Shown here: piece by piece, positions 53,273-61,381 of the stretch
Layout of the letters: every line of letters begins with the position of its first letter
Position numbering within the stretch: position 1 is the first letter of the stretch
Assembly (NCBI RefSeq): GCF_020991065.1
Contig: NZ_CP087710.1
Location: forward strand, 4,278,001 to 4,342,000
Length of the DNA stretch: 64,000 bases
DNA from: Nocardioides okcheonensis
GTDB taxonomy: Bacteria; Actinomycetota; Actinomycetes; Propionibacteriales; Nocardioidaceae
Direction: 5' to 3'
Made by a program: the position numbers and the translations under genes
The notes under the pieces: model-generated
Database searches by the model: none
What the model saw: only the letters and a program-made list of their open reading frames with translations
What the model was told of the DNA's origin: nothing

Positions 53273-53526
53273 GGGGTGGTCCCTTCGTTGGGTCGGAGAT
53301 CGGTGTGGCGGGTCAGGCCGAGGAACTCCTCGGCGAGGAGCAGGCCGGCGGCGAAGACGTGTGGACAGTCGGTGGTGGTCATGGGGCCGCAGGTGTCGCA
53401 GCGCCAGGCCCGCGAACGGCCGAGGCTCCACCTGACGCGCACCTCGCCGGCCGGGTCGTCGACGAGGACGACGTACTCAGGCCGCTGGTATCGCGCCACG
53501 ATCCGGGCGCGCATGGCGCCCGTCAC
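53269..53526 (-). CDS. SWIM-type zinc-finger small protein
   Basis: 85 residues. Strand-rich start (RIVARYQRPEYVVLVDDPAGEVRVRWSLG), then WRCDTCGPMTTTDCPHVFAAGLLLAEEFLG, which fits a SWIM-like CxxC-n-CxH zinc finger. SWIM fingers bind DNA or proteins. First gene after the iteron-like region on the minus strand. Confidence 0.6.
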   Translation of the reverse strand: MTGAMRARIVARYQRPEYVVLVDDPAGEVRVRWSLGRSRAWRCDTCGPMTTTDCPHVFAAGLLLAEEFLGLTRHTDLRPNEGTTP

Positions 53527-53560
53527 CGCTCGGCCACCGTTCGCTTCGCAGAGGGGAGGG

Positions 53561-53804
53561 GGTGCCCTTGGTGCCCCGGGGTGCCCTTTGTGCGGGCTAC
53601 CTCTTGGCTATCCCCTCCATCCCTCCTCTTTTCTCCTGTTTCGAACAGAGGGAGACCCGCAAGAAGGGCACCACGGGCACCACGGGCACCCCGTTCGGTG
53701 TTTCCGCAGGTCAACACGCGTGCGGAGGGGGTGCCCTTTGGGGTGCCCTTTGTGGGTCGGGGTGCCCTTTGGGGGTGCCCTTCTACCCGCATCGGGGTGC
53801 CCTT
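53561..53804. repeat. Iteron-like cluster, candidate replication origin of the element
   Basis: GGTGCCCTT occurs seven times in one orientation (53561, 53580, 53730, 53742, 53761, 53774, 53796). The inverse AAGGGCACC occurs at 53664, followed directly by two ACGGGCACC variants at 9-bp spacing. An AT/pyrimidine-richer segment (CCATCCCTCCTCTTTTCTCCTGTTTCGAAC) lies between the two groups, about 53615-53650. The 14-mer shared with both att ends is also here (53700-53713). The cluster directly follows the end of the ATPase gene. No gene is seen in 53527-53821. Confidence 0.6.
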
Positions 53805-53821
53805 GTCGGCGCTCGCGGCGG

Positions 53822-55531
53822 TCACAGTGCAACCCCGTCGGTCGCGGCGATCGGGGCGGTCGCGAAGCTGTAGCGGGTCTTGCTTCGGACGGTCGTCCTC
53901 TGCCAGGTGACGCCGATCTCGGCCAGGCCCGGGCGGAGGTAGGCGAGCGCCTCGGGCACCTTGCGGGGCGAGCCGGGCCAGCCGGCGCCGTGGACGCCGA
54001 GCATCACGTGACGCCCGGCAGCCGCGAGCAGCTCGGAGGCCTTGCCGGACCAAGCGCCGCCCGACTCCTCGAGCAGCGCGAGCAGCGCCCCGCCGAACAC
54101 GTCCTCGGCGGCGGTGTCGCGGGAGGTGTGGCCGGCCAGGTCGGCGTAGGTGGCTAGCAGCCCGGCAGGCACCCCGACGAGCTCGCCGGCGGCCGTGGCG
54201 GCGTCGATCGCTGCCAGGACGTGCGCGTGCGCGGCCATCCGCAAGTGGGTCGGCGCGGGGGTGTAGGGCATCCACCTCAGCGCGGCGGCCGCGGCGTCGC
54301 ACAGTGCGCCGAGGAGTCGCGGGTGAGCTTCGTCGAAGCGGGCCTGGATCGCATCGTCGGCGATCCGCACCGGAAGCGGCTGCATCTCGACCACGGTCAT
54401 CCGGTCAAGGGCGTCGGGCCGGAAGCCGGCAGGCTTGGCGACGGCGGTCAGGCCGACGGGCCGGGCGACGGCGACGCTGACCAGCTCCGTGTCGGTGTAG
54501 AGCTGTCGCTTCTCGATGGCGGTGCCGGTCACCATCGAGCAGAACTGCTCAGACACGGCACCCGAGACGCGCTGCAGGTTGTCCCAGATGGGCAGGGCGC
54601 GGTGAGTTGCGCGCACCAGGTCGTCATCGAGGTTCCGTCCGAACGCCGAGCCCATCGCCGACGCGGGAGTCGGCTCGACGGTCGACGCCACGACACGCAG
54701 AGCGGTCGTCTTGCCGCACCCCATCGGCCCCCAGAGCAGGACGGCGGGGCGAACGGACGCGGCGAACAGGGTGCCGACGGCCCACGCGCTGAGCGATGCG
54801 AACGGCACGCCGACCGGGTCGAGCGACAGGATCGCGGCGAGCTCGTCGAGACGGCCGCCTCGCACTGGATCGGGCAGAGGCAGCGTGGCGTGGGAGCGGC
54901 GGAACACCACACCCATCGGGATCGGCTCCACGGTCCAGCCTTGGGCAGTGACGACGATCGCGAGGCCGTCGGGCCGAGCCAGGTCGATGACGATGCGCCC
55001 GGCGGCGGGGTCGTGGTGGATCCGCAGGTCGACGCGGGACGCCGGGCCGGCGTAGGCATCGGCCTCGAGCTCGGCGACGACGTCACGGGCCATCGTCTGG
55101 GAGATCCCTCCGACATCGGGCACGCGTCGGGCGACGCGCGTGACGATGCGGCGGAAGGGCTCGAGCGGGATGGCGACGCCGGCCGGGCCGACCAGTTCCG
55201 TGGTTTCCCGCGGCACGGCGTACGCCCGGCCGTCGCAGTGGATGAGGTCGCATGCCGTCCGGAAGTGCTTGTAGAGCCGAGTCGTCGGCTTCACCTTCAC
55301 GCCGGGCGCTTCGCTGGCCGCGTGTGCCGAGGCCGGAGCGCTCGATGGCGACGCAACGGCCGGCGCCGCCGGCTCGTGCGCCGAGCGGATCAGGCGAAGG
55401 GCGTACGCCGACGCGTCCGCGCTCGGCTGATCCTTGAGCACCTCGTGCGGGGACACGTCCGGGATCGCCGCGCCGTCGCCAGGCTCGCTGAGCGAGGACA
55501 GGAGTGCGAGGGTCGCGTCGTCGGCCGTCAT
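53822..55531 (-). CDS. ATPase/replication protein of the element (helicase-like)
   Basis: 569 residues from ATG 55531; the frame is open further upstream but without homology. Walker A is GPMGCGKTT near residue 268; LPIWDNLQ about 45 residues on could be Walker B. The N-terminal half (YKHFRTACDLIHCDGRAYAVPR) and the C-terminal winged-helix-like end (YLRPGLAEIGVTWQRTTVRSKTRYSF) fit the pattern of element-encoded primase/helicase ATPases of actinobacterial integrative elements and satellites. It probably acts at the adjacent iteron-like repeats. Confidence 0.72.
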   Translation of the reverse strand: MTADDATLALLSSLSEPGDGAAIPDVSPHEVLKDQPSADASAYALRLIRSAHEPAAPAVASPSSAPASAHAASEAPGVKVKPTTRLYKHFRTACDLIHCDGRAYAVPRETTELVGPAGVAIPLEPFRRIVTRVARRVPDVGGISQTMARDVVAELEADAYAGPASRVDLRIHHDPAAGRIVIDLARPDGLAIVVTAQGWTVEPIPMGVVFRRSHATLPLPDPVRGGRLDELAAILSLDPVGVPFASLSAWAVGTLFAASVRPAVLLWGPMGCGKTTALRVVASTVEPTPASAMGSAFGRNLDDDLVRATHRALPIWDNLQRVSGAVSEQFCSMVTGTAIEKRQLYTDTELVSVAVARPVGLTAVAKPAGFRPDALDRMTVVEMQPLPVRIADDAIQARFDEAHPRLLGALCDAAAAALRWMPYTPAPTHLRMAAHAHVLAAIDAATAAGELVGVPAGLLATYADLAGHTSRDTAAEDVFGGALLALLEESGGAWSGKASELLAAAGRHVMLGVHGAGWPGSPRKVPEALAYLRPGLAEIGVTWQRTTVRSKTRYSFATAPIAATDGVAL

Positions 55532-56262
55532 GCGGCGGTCTCCGTGGTGTCGGGGAACGCGGCGAGCAGCACGGCGTAGGTCTGCTCTCCGTACCAGAGC
55601 GCGCCCGGCGGCTGGACGGTGACGTGCAGGCCGTCGACGTCCGCGAGCTCGCGCAACTCGTCGGCGTCCTGGCTGCTGAGCGCGTAGGGCTGCGCAACGA
55701 TCAGGCGAAGGCCGGCGGGTCCGGTCCAAGACGAGGCGTGGTCTCCGCGCCGAAGGATGGCGCGGCCGAGGCCGGCGCAACGATCGACGCCGGGGCATCG
55801 CTCGGCACGCAACCACGCCTCGCAGGCGTGGGAGCGGTCGGCGTAGCGGAGCTGGTTGGCCTCGGCCCACTCGAGCATTTCGCGACGCATGGCGACGTAC
55901 GCTCGTGGGCCGTACGGAAAGGCGCGCTGGCCCTCGAGCCGGTGCCTACGGTCGATCGGCAGGCCGACGGCGCGGCCGCGACGGTTGAGCTCGGCAATCA
56001 GGTCGCGGTCAGCCGCGGTCCAGTGCCGATCGCAGCGTCGTCGGCCGTCCTCGAACACGACGCCGAAGTCGCAGGAGGCGCACGACGTCGACCGGGGCAC
56101 GGGACCGAGTCCGGCGAGGTAGCTCTCAACGGTCGGGATCGGCGGAACGGCCTGCTGTACCATCGTTGAAGTCAGGTTGAGGTTTGACGTGGTGGGGCCG
56201 CTCTTGCCGGGGCGGCCCTCGTCATGTCCCGGGGGGCCCTGGTCGGTCTCGTTGACGATCAC
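55528..56262 (-). CDS. Hypothetical Cys-rich protein next to the replication ATPase
   Basis: 244 residues from GTG 56262, overlapping the HTH gene stop (an internal ATG at 56162 lacks a ribosome site). A four-ligand zinc site is likely near residues 60-85 (CASCDFG...RRRCDRHW), with more Cys later (CEAWLRAERCPGVDRC). Coupled to the ATPase gene (overlap at 55528-55531). Possibly a replication accessory or primase-related protein; no family recognised. Confidence 0.6.
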   Translation of the reverse strand: MIVNETDQGPPGHDEGRPGKSGPTTSNLNLTSTMVQQAVPPIPTVESYLAGLGPVPRSTSCASCDFGVVFEDGRRRCDRHWTAADRDLIAELNRRGRAVGLPIDRRHRLEGQRAFPYGPRAYVAMRREMLEWAEANQLRYADRSHACEAWLRAERCPGVDRCAGLGRAILRRGDHASSWTGPAGLRLIVAQPYALSSQDADELRELADVDGLHVTVQPPGALWYGEQTYAVLLAAFPDTTETAA

Positions 56263-56504
56263 GCGACACCGCTCTCGCGGTGCTCCTCGACCCACGCGTC
56301 GACGTCGGCGCGCGCGAACAGGCGGCGACGGCCGACCTTGAAGCTGCTGGGAGCCCGCCCGACCTTGATCCAGTAGTGGACGGTGTTCGGCGACGTGTGA
56401 AGCAGCTCGGCCAGCCCTTCAACGGTCAGGTAGGTCGACCCTGCGGTCAGCGTCGGATCGACGCCCGTGGCTTCGATCATCTCTTCCATGAAGTGGGTCT
56501 GCAT
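56259..56504 (-). CDS. Excisionase/MerR-type HTH protein
   Basis: 81 residues from ATG 56504 with AGGGAG upstream. YLTVEGLAELLHTSPNTVHYWIKVGRAPSSFKVGRRRLFARADVDAWVEEH is a textbook helix_turn_helix_17/excisionase domain. First gene of the leftward operon with the Cys-rich protein and the ATPase, divergent from the repressor-integrase operon. Could be Xis or a replication regulator, as in pSAM2-like elements. Confidence 0.78.
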   Translation of the reverse strand: MQTHFMEEMIEATGVDPTLTAGSTYLTVEGLAELLHTSPNTVHYWIKVGRAPSSFKVGRRRLFARADVDAWVEEHRESGVA

Positions 56505-56562
56505 GAGGTTGCGCTCCCTAGTCGTCTCGGCTCTGGCGTGTGCCGAGCCTGACAGTTGGGCC

Positions 56563-56609
56563 TTGCCATCAACAACCAGCAATGGCTAATGTTGTTCCGA
56601 AGTTGGAAC
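56563..56609 (+). promoter_or_regulatory. Promoter and operator of the repressor-integrase operon
   Basis: TTGCCA (56563-56568) and TAATGT (56587-56592) are 18 bp apart. Two inverted repeats overlap: AACAAC/GTTGTT (56571-56576 and 56591-56596) and GTTCC/GGAAC (56594-56598 and 56605-56609). The site lies 15 bp before the repressor start and between divergent HTH genes, as expected for a lysogeny-type switch. Confidence 0.5.
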
Positions 56610-56623
56610 TAGGAGCGTGACTG

Positions 56624-57169
56624 ATGCCGAAGCAAGGTCCTGCACACCAGACGGAGCACGAGCGCCGAGCTGCGGCGCGCATCCGCGCTGAGCGCGAGTC
56701 CCGGGGATGGTCCGTTGACCGGATGGCTGAGCGCCTGCGGCAAGTAGGGCACCCGATCGGTCGGACCGCCATCTACAAGATCGAGAGCGGTGCGCGACGG
56801 CTGAGCGTCGACGAGCTGATGGGTTTCGCGATCGCTCTCGGGCACGACGTCGGCAAGCTCGTCATGCCGCTGGATGCGGAGGTGATGAAGCTGCTTCGCG
56901 AGCACCGAGACGTATCGGGACGGCAGGCCGCTCTGCAGGCTCGGCTAGTCGAGATCGAGAACCGGCTGTTGGACATCGTCGACGAGGGTGATCGAGAGCT
57001 GGTCCATAAGTTGCTTGGCTCGCCCATCGGAGACGTCGAGGAAGATTTCTGGCGCATCAGAACAGGGAGGCAGACGCAGGAACTGCGAGACCGGCTCTCG
57101 CGGGTCCGTAGCGGTGCGGATGGCTCGACCTACTGGGTCGAGGACGACGTCGAGGACGGGGAGCGCTAA
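56624..57169 (+). CDS. XRE-family repressor-like protein
   Basis: 181 residues. The HTH lies near residues 20-70 (RIRAERESRGWSVDRMAERLRQVGHPIGRTAIYKIESGARRLSVDELMGFAIALG), followed by a helical C-terminal half (LKLLREHRDVSGRQAALQARLVEIENRLLDIVDEG). Its stop overlaps the integrase ATG. Likely controls the divergent excisionase/replication operon and integrase expression. Confidence 0.85.
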   Translation: MPKQGPAHQTEHERRAAARIRAERESRGWSVDRMAERLRQVGHPIGRTAIYKIESGARRLSVDELMGFAIALGHDVGKLVMPLDAEVMKLLREHRDVSGRQAALQARLVEIENRLLDIVDEGDRELVHKLLGSPIGDVEEDFWRIRTGRQTQELRDRLSRVRSGADGSTYWVEDDVEDGER

Positions 57170-58281
57170 TGGCTAGCGTGGCGAAGCGGCCGAATGGCCA
57201 GTGGCGCGCTCGCTATCGCGACAGCAGCGGCCGCGAGCACTCGCGACACTTCCCGCGGAAGGCCGACGCTCAGCGCTGGCTCGACGAGGTCACGACGTCG
57301 GTGGTCACCGGCCAGTACGTCGACCCGAACGCCGGTCGGATGACGTTCCGGGAGTACGCCGAGCAGTGGCGCGCGGCGCAGGTGCACCGGCCCTCGAGCC
57401 AGGCGCACGTCGAGACGATGCTGCGTCGGCATGCCTACCCGACGCTCGGCGACCGGCCGCTCGCAGCGATCCTGCCGAGCGAGGTGCAGGCCTGGGTGAA
57501 GCGGCTCAGCGTCGGGGGATCGGACCGGAAGCCGCTGGCCCCGTCGACCGTGGGCGTTGTGCACTCGATCGCCTCGTCGGTCTTCAAGGCCGCGGTGCGC
57601 GATCGCCGGATCCCGGCCAACCCCTGCGAGGGCACCCGCCTGCCGAAGCGTGAGCGGTCGCAGGTCGTGCCGATCACCACGGAGCAGGTCGAGGCGCTGG
57701 TCGCGGCTATGCCGGCCGAGCTACGAGCGCTAGTGACCTTCGCGGCCGGCACCGGCGTGCGTGGCGGCGAGCTGCGCGGCCTCACGCTCGGCCGCATTCA
57801 CTTCCTCCGACGCGAGGTCACCATCGACCGGCAGCTGGTCGGCGTCGTCGACGGCAGCCCGGTGTGGGGCCCGCCGAAGACCGAGGCGAGCTATCGGACC
57901 ATTCCGCTGCCCCGGGTCGTGCTCGACGCGCTGCAGGCGCACCTCGAGGCGTACGACGTCGCTCGCGACGGCCTGCTCTTCACGATGGGCGGCCTGCCGA
58001 TCAGTCGCCAGGCATTCGGCCACCAGTGGCGCGCGCCAGCTCGATCGGCTGGAATCCCGCCCGGCCAGGGACTGCACGCGCTGCGGCACTACTACGCGTC
58101 GCTGCTGATCCGCCACGGCGAGTCGGTGAAGACGGTGCAGGCGCGCCTCGGGCACGCCTCGGCCGCCGAGACGCTCGACACGTACAGCCACCTGTGGCCC
58201 GACTCGGACGACCGCACTAGGGAGGCGGTCGACCTCGTCCTCGGCGCTGCTGCGGACTCTGCGCGGACCGGGAAGGCCTGA
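57169..58281 (+). CDS. int: Tyrosine site-specific integrase
   Basis: 370 residues. N-terminal Arm-binding-like part (RPNGQWRARYRDSSGREHSRHFPRKADAQRWLDE), SAM-like core-binding domain (about 60-160), and a catalytic domain with Arg198 (GTGVRGGELRG), Lys238, His303-x2-Arg306 (LHALRHYYAS), His329 (LGHASAAETL) and nucleophile Tyr339 (DTYSHLW). All catalytic residues are intact, so the element may be able to move. It ends 33 bp from attR in the rnpB 3' end. Confidence 0.96.
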   Translation: MASVAKRPNGQWRARYRDSSGREHSRHFPRKADAQRWLDEVTTSVVTGQYVDPNAGRMTFREYAEQWRAAQVHRPSSQAHVETMLRRHAYPTLGDRPLAAILPSEVQAWVKRLSVGGSDRKPLAPSTVGVVHSIASSVFKAAVRDRRIPANPCEGTRLPKRERSQVVPITTEQVEALVAAMPAELRALVTFAAGTGVRGGELRGLTLGRIHFLRREVTIDRQLVGVVDGSPVWGPPKTEASYRTIPLPRVVLDALQAHLEAYDVARDGLLFTMGGLPISRQAFGHQWRAPARSAGIPPGQGLHALRHYYASLLIRHGESVKTVQARLGHASAAETLDTYSHLWPDSDDRTREAVDLVLGAAADSARTGKA

Positions 58282-58288
58282 ATCATGT

Positions 58289-58302
58289 GTTTCCGCAGGT
58301 CA
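58289..58302. promoter_or_regulatory. 14-mer shared by both element ends and the iteron region
   Basis: GTTTCCGCAGGTCA, 11 bp inside attR. The same 14 bases occur at 53700-53713, and inverted at 44514-44527 near attL. Probably a binding site for an element-encoded protein (integrase arm site or excisionase/replication protein). Confidence 0.5.
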
Positions 58303-58312
58303 GACGGGGTGT

Positions 58313-58694
58313 TGGGAGTGGGTCGGCCTGTAGGCCGGGTTCTGTCCCGCTGACGCGGGGGCGACCATCCATCTGCGACGACCGTTGCCGGCCGCCTGGT
58401 GCGATCTACCCGGATGCTCGGGCGGGCCGCCCTCGGACGCATCCTGTCTGATCTTGCTCCGGGTGGGGTTTGCCTAGCTGCGCCGGTCGCCCGGCGCACT
58501 GGTGGTCTCTTGCACCACCGTTTCACCCTTACCGCACCCCGGCCGGAGCCGAGGCGTGGCGGTCTGTTCTCTGTGGCACTGATCCCGCGGGTTTCCCCGG
58601 GTGGCTGTTGGCCACCACCCTGCCCTGTGGAGCCCGGACCTTCCTCGACCCCTCGCTCGCGCGAGGTGCCGCGGCCGCCCGGCCGACCCACTCG
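58313..58694 (-). ncRNA. rnpB: RNase P RNA, type A
   Basis: Catalytic RNA that removes 5' leaders of pre-tRNAs. On the minus strand it begins CGAGTGGGTCGGCC and ends GGCCGACCCACTC, pairing as P1. Conserved core elements are present: GAGGAAGGTCCGGGCTCC near the 5' side, ACAGGGCAG, GGTAAGGGTGAAACGG, AGACCACCAG and AGATGGATGGTCGCC near the 3' side. A TAGACT at 58706-58701 is a good -10. The last bases coincide with attR, so the insertion keeps the gene intact. Confidence 0.95.
58314..58339. repeat. attR: 26-bp direct repeat forming the rnpB 3' end
   Basis: Identical to 44438-44463. It keeps RNase P RNA complete after integration, including the 3' strand of P1. Confidence 0.93.
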
Positions 58695-58712
58695 GCGAGG
58701 AGTCTAGGGGCC

Positions 58713-59561
58713 TCAGGGGTGGGTGAGCACCTCGGCGCCGGTCTCGGTGACGAGCAGGGTGTGCTCGAACTGCGCGGAGCGGCGCCGGTCCTTGGTCACG
58801 ACGGTCCAGCCGTCGTCCCACATGTCGTAGTCGGGGGTGCCGAGGTTGAGCATCGGCTCGATCGTGAAGGTCATCCCGACGCGGATCTCGTCGTCGAAGC
58901 GCTCGTCGTCGTAGTGGGGGATGATCAGCCCGGAGTGGAACGCGGTGCCGATGCCGTGGCCGGTGAAGTCGCGCACCACGCCGTAGCCGAAGCGCTTGGC
59001 GTACGCCTCGATCACCCGGCCGATCACGTTGACCCGACGACCGGGCTTGACCGCCTTGATCGCGCGGTCGAGCGACTCCTTCGTCCGCTCGACGAGCAGC
59101 CGGGACTCCTCGTCGACGTCGCCGGCCAGGAAGGTCGCGTTGGTGTCACCGTGGACGCCACCGATGAAGGCGGTGATGTCGATGTTGACGATGTCGCCGT
59201 CCTCGACCACGCGGGAGTCGGGGATGCCGTGGCAGATCACCTCGTTGACGCTCGAGCACAGCGACTTCGGGAAGCCGCGGTAGCCGAGCGTCGAGGGGTA
59301 CGCGCCGTGGTCGCACAGGAACTCGTGGCCGATCCGGTCCAGCTCGTCGGTGGTCACGCCGGGGACGACGTGGGAGCCGACCAGCTCGCGGGCCTGCGCG
59401 GCGAGCCGCCCCGCGACGCGCATCCGCTCGATGGTCTCCGCGTCCTTGACCTCCTCGCCGGCGAACCGCTCGGGTGCCGGACGGTCGACGTACTCCGGTC
59501 GGGCGATCGTGTCGGGGACGGGACGGCGGGGCGAGATCACGGCGGGGGCTACGGCAGGCAC
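58713..59561 (-). CDS. map: Methionine aminopeptidase, type I (MapB-like)
   Basis: 282 residues from GTG 59561 (the frame begins at 59585, but the shorter start gives the usual [17 protein letters not shown]-terminus). Metal ligands of type I MetAP are in place: [21 protein letters not shown] (two Asp), [12 protein letters not shown] (His), FTIEPML (Glu) and SAQFEHT (Glu). Removes N-terminal Met from new proteins. The N-terminal extension of about 40 residues is typical of actinobacterial MapB. Confidence 0.93.
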   Translation of the reverse strand: MPAVAPAVISPRRPVPDTIARPEYVDRPAPERFAGEEVKDAETIERMRVAGRLAAQARELVGSHVVPGVTTDELDRIGHEFLCDHGAYPSTLGYRGFPKSLCSSVNEVICHGIPDSRVVEDGDIVNIDITAFIGGVHGDTNATFLAGDVDEESRLLVERTKESLDRAIKAVKPGRRVNVIGRVIEAYAKRFGYGVVRDFTGHGIGTAFHSGLIIPHYDDERFDDEIRVGMTFTIEPMLNLGTPDYDMWDDGWTVVTKDRRRSAQFEHTLLVTETGAEVLTHP

Positions 59562-59583
59562 GCGGCGAGTGTAGTTTCGGCGC

Positions 59584-59808
59584 ATGAGCGAGAACGAATA
59601 CTGGTTCTGCCTGACTCACCACACGGTCGAGGGGCGCGACGGCTGCAAGAACGCCGACCGCCTCGGCCCCTACGCGTCGGCCGACGAGGCCTCCCGCGCG
59701 CTGGAGAAGGTCCAGGAGCGCAACGAGGACTGGGACAACGACCCGAAGTGGAACGACGACGGCCCCGGGTCCGGTGACGGCCTCACCGACGGCACGCCGG
59801 ACAGCTGA
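59584..59808 (+). CDS. Small acidic conserved-type hypothetical protein
   Basis: 74 residues. [51 protein letters not shown] resembles the small SPOR-like/DUF actinobacterial proteins, with Cys and His residues ([12 protein letters not shown]) that may bind zinc. Divergent from map; its ATG overlaps the longest possible map start. Function unknown. Confidence 0.7.
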   Translation: MSENEYWFCLTHHTVEGRDGCKNADRLGPYASADEASRALEKVQERNEDWDNDPKWNDDGPGSGDGLTDGTPDS

Positions 59809-60321
59809 TCACGCCTTCTTGTTCTTCTTGTCCTTCTTCCGCTTCCCGGGCAGCGGGGCCTGGGCGAGGTCGGCGGCGGCGCGCACGCTCTTGAGCGCCC
59901 GCCGGGTGTTCTTGTCCAGGCTCCGGGTCAGCTCGGCGATGGCGGCCTCGTACTGCTGAGCGACGCGCGCGGCCGTCTCGGCGGCGACGCGCTCCGCGGT
60001 CTCCTGCGCGACCCGCTGGACCAGGGCGGCGGTGCTGGCGGCCTGGGCGCCCGCGTCGAGCGCGCGCTCGGCGGGTGAGCGTCGGGCCGCCGCTGCCACC
60101 GGCTTCGCCGCCGCACTCGACGAGGCGGCCGCCTTCTTCGCGGGCGCCTTCTTCGCGGGCGCCTTCTTGGCGGCGGTCTTCTTCGCGGGCGCCTTCGTGG
60201 CGGGCGTCTTCTTCGCGGGCGCCTTCTTCGCGGGCGCCTTCTTCGCCGGTGCCTTCTTGGCGGTCGTCTTCTTCGCCGCGGTCTTCTTCGCGCTCGTCCT
60301 GCTGGCCGGGGTCTCGCTCAC
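59809..60321 (-). CDS. Histone-H1-like Lys/Ala-rich DNA-binding protein
   Basis: 170 residues from GTG 60321 with GAGGAG upstream. The N-terminal half consists of repeats of AKKAPAKK/AKKTAAKK type (residues about 10-70), like eukaryotic H1 tails and mycobacterial HU/Lsr2-associated tails. The C-terminal half is a long helix (ALVQRVAQETAERVAAETAARVAQQ) and the end is again Lys-rich. Probably nucleoid-associated or nucleic-acid binding. Stop codon abuts the neighbour's stop. Confidence 0.8.
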   Translation of the reverse strand: MSETPASRTSAKKTAAKKTTAKKAPAKKAPAKKAPAKKTPATKAPAKKTAAKKAPAKKAPAKKAAASSSAAAKPVAAAARRSPAERALDAGAQAASTAALVQRVAQETAERVAAETAARVAQQYEAAIAELTRSLDKNTRRALKSVRAAADLAQAPLPGKRKKDKKNKKA

Positions 60322-60409
60322 AGCGTGCTCCTCGCGTCGTCGGACCCCGATCGTCCCGCTGACGCGGGCCGTTGTCACCGGTGAGGCGCCGCCGGCCCGC
60401 GTCCCCGGG

Positions 60410-61276
60410 TCAGAAGGTGTGCTCGGGACCGGGGAAGGTCCCGCCCCGGACGTCGTCGGCGTAGGCGCGCGCGGCGTCGAGCAGGACCTGGTGGACGTCG
60501 GCGTACTGCTTGACGAACCGGGCCATCCGACCGGTGCGCAGGCCGAAGGCGTCCTGCCACACGAGGACCTGCCCGTCGCAGCCGGCGCCGGCGCCGATGC
60601 CGATGGTCGGGATGGTCAGCTCCTTGCTGATCCGCTCCGCGACGTCGCCCGGCACCATCTCCATCACCACCGCGAACGCGCCGGCGTCCTGCACGGCGCG
60701 CGCGTCGGCGACGACCCGGTCGCTCGCGTCGCCGCGCCCCTGGACGCGGTAGCCGCCGAGGGTGTGCTCGCTCTGCGGGGTGAAGCCGATGTGGGCCATC
60801 ACGGGGATGCCGCCGCGGGTGCACTTCTCGATGACCGGCGCCATCTCGGCGCCACCCTCGAGCTTGACGCAGTGGGCGCCGGCCTCCTTCATGAAGCGGA
60901 CGGCGGTGAGGTAACCCTGCTCGGGGGAGGCCTGGTAGCTGCCGAACGGCAGGTCGCCGACGACCATCGCCCGCTTCACCGAGCGCGCCACCGCGCGGGT
61001 GAGGGGCAGCAGCTCGTCGACGGTGATCGGCAGCGACGTCTCGTTGCCGAGGACGTTGTTGGAGGCGGAGTCGCCGACGAGCAGCAGGTCGATGCCCGCC
61101 TCGTCGAAGGTCGCGGCCGTGTACATGTCGTAGGCCGTGAGCATGGTGATCTTCTCGCCGCGCTCCTTCATCTCCCGCAGGTGGTGGGTGCGCACGCGCT
61201 TCGCGGGCGGGGCCTGCGGGGAGGTGGTGGCGGGGCCGGAGCCGTACGGGGCGGTCTCCTCGGACTTCTCGGACAT
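60410..61276 (-). CDS. panB: 3-methyl-2-oxobutanoate hydroxymethyltransferase
   Basis: 288 residues from ATG 61276 with GAGAGG upstream. First step of pantothenate synthesis: adds a hydroxymethyl group from 5,10-methylene-THF to ketoisovalerate. ITMLTAYDMYTAATFDEAGIDLLLVGDSASNNVLG, PVMAHIGFTPQS, and IPTIGIGAGAGCDGQVLVWQDAFG are signature segments, with Mg ligands Asp and Glu present. The N-terminal 30 residues are extra. No panC or panD nearby. Confidence 0.95.
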   Translation of the reverse strand: MSEKSEETAPYGSGPATTSPQAPPAKRVRTHHLREMKERGEKITMLTAYDMYTAATFDEAGIDLLLVGDSASNNVLGNETSLPITVDELLPLTRAVARSVKRAMVVGDLPFGSYQASPEQGYLTAVRFMKEAGAHCVKLEGGAEMAPVIEKCTRGGIPVMAHIGFTPQSEHTLGGYRVQGRGDASDRVVADARAVQDAGAFAVVMEMVPGDVAERISKELTIPTIGIGAGAGCDGQVLVWQDAFGLRTGRMARFVKQYADVHQVLLDAARAYADDVRGGTFPGPEHTF

Positions 61277-61381
61277 GGGCACCTCTCGTCATCTCGCGGC
61301 TCCCCGGTGGAGTCCACGGACCACTCGTCAGGCTAGTGCCGAACCCGGGGGTAGCCGCCTGTGTCGAGGCTCACACGCGGC

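Larger units (their letters stand above)
44438..58339. mobile_element. Integrated genetic element (phage-satellite or plasmid-like) in the RNase P RNA gene
   Basis: Bounded by perfect 26-bp direct repeats (44438-44463 and 58314-58339). The right repeat is the 3' end of rnpB and the integrase gene ends 33 bp from it. Contents: HTH/excisionase-like proteins, possible toxin-antitoxin-chaperone genes, a tape-measure-like gene, small phage-type genes, an iteron-like repeat cluster, an ATPase/replication protein, a repressor and the integrase. There are no terminase, capsid, portal, lysis or conjugation genes. Base composition and orientation changes differ from the flanks. Size is about 13.9 kb. 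Confidence 0.9.

Noticed and set aside
53523..54302. Open frame of 259 codons across the iteron-like region
   Set aside because: Out of frame with the ATPase gene and made of Arg/Gly/Pro-rich sequence; the first half is the repeat cluster.
44438..58339. Complete prophage
   Set aside because: No terminase, portal, capsid, lysis or other tail genes; only one tape-measure-like gene is present.
44438..58339. Conjugative (AICE-type) element
   Set aside because: No FtsK/SpoIIIE-like TraB translocase or spread genes were found between the att sites, although int, xis-like and rep-like genes fit that general plan.
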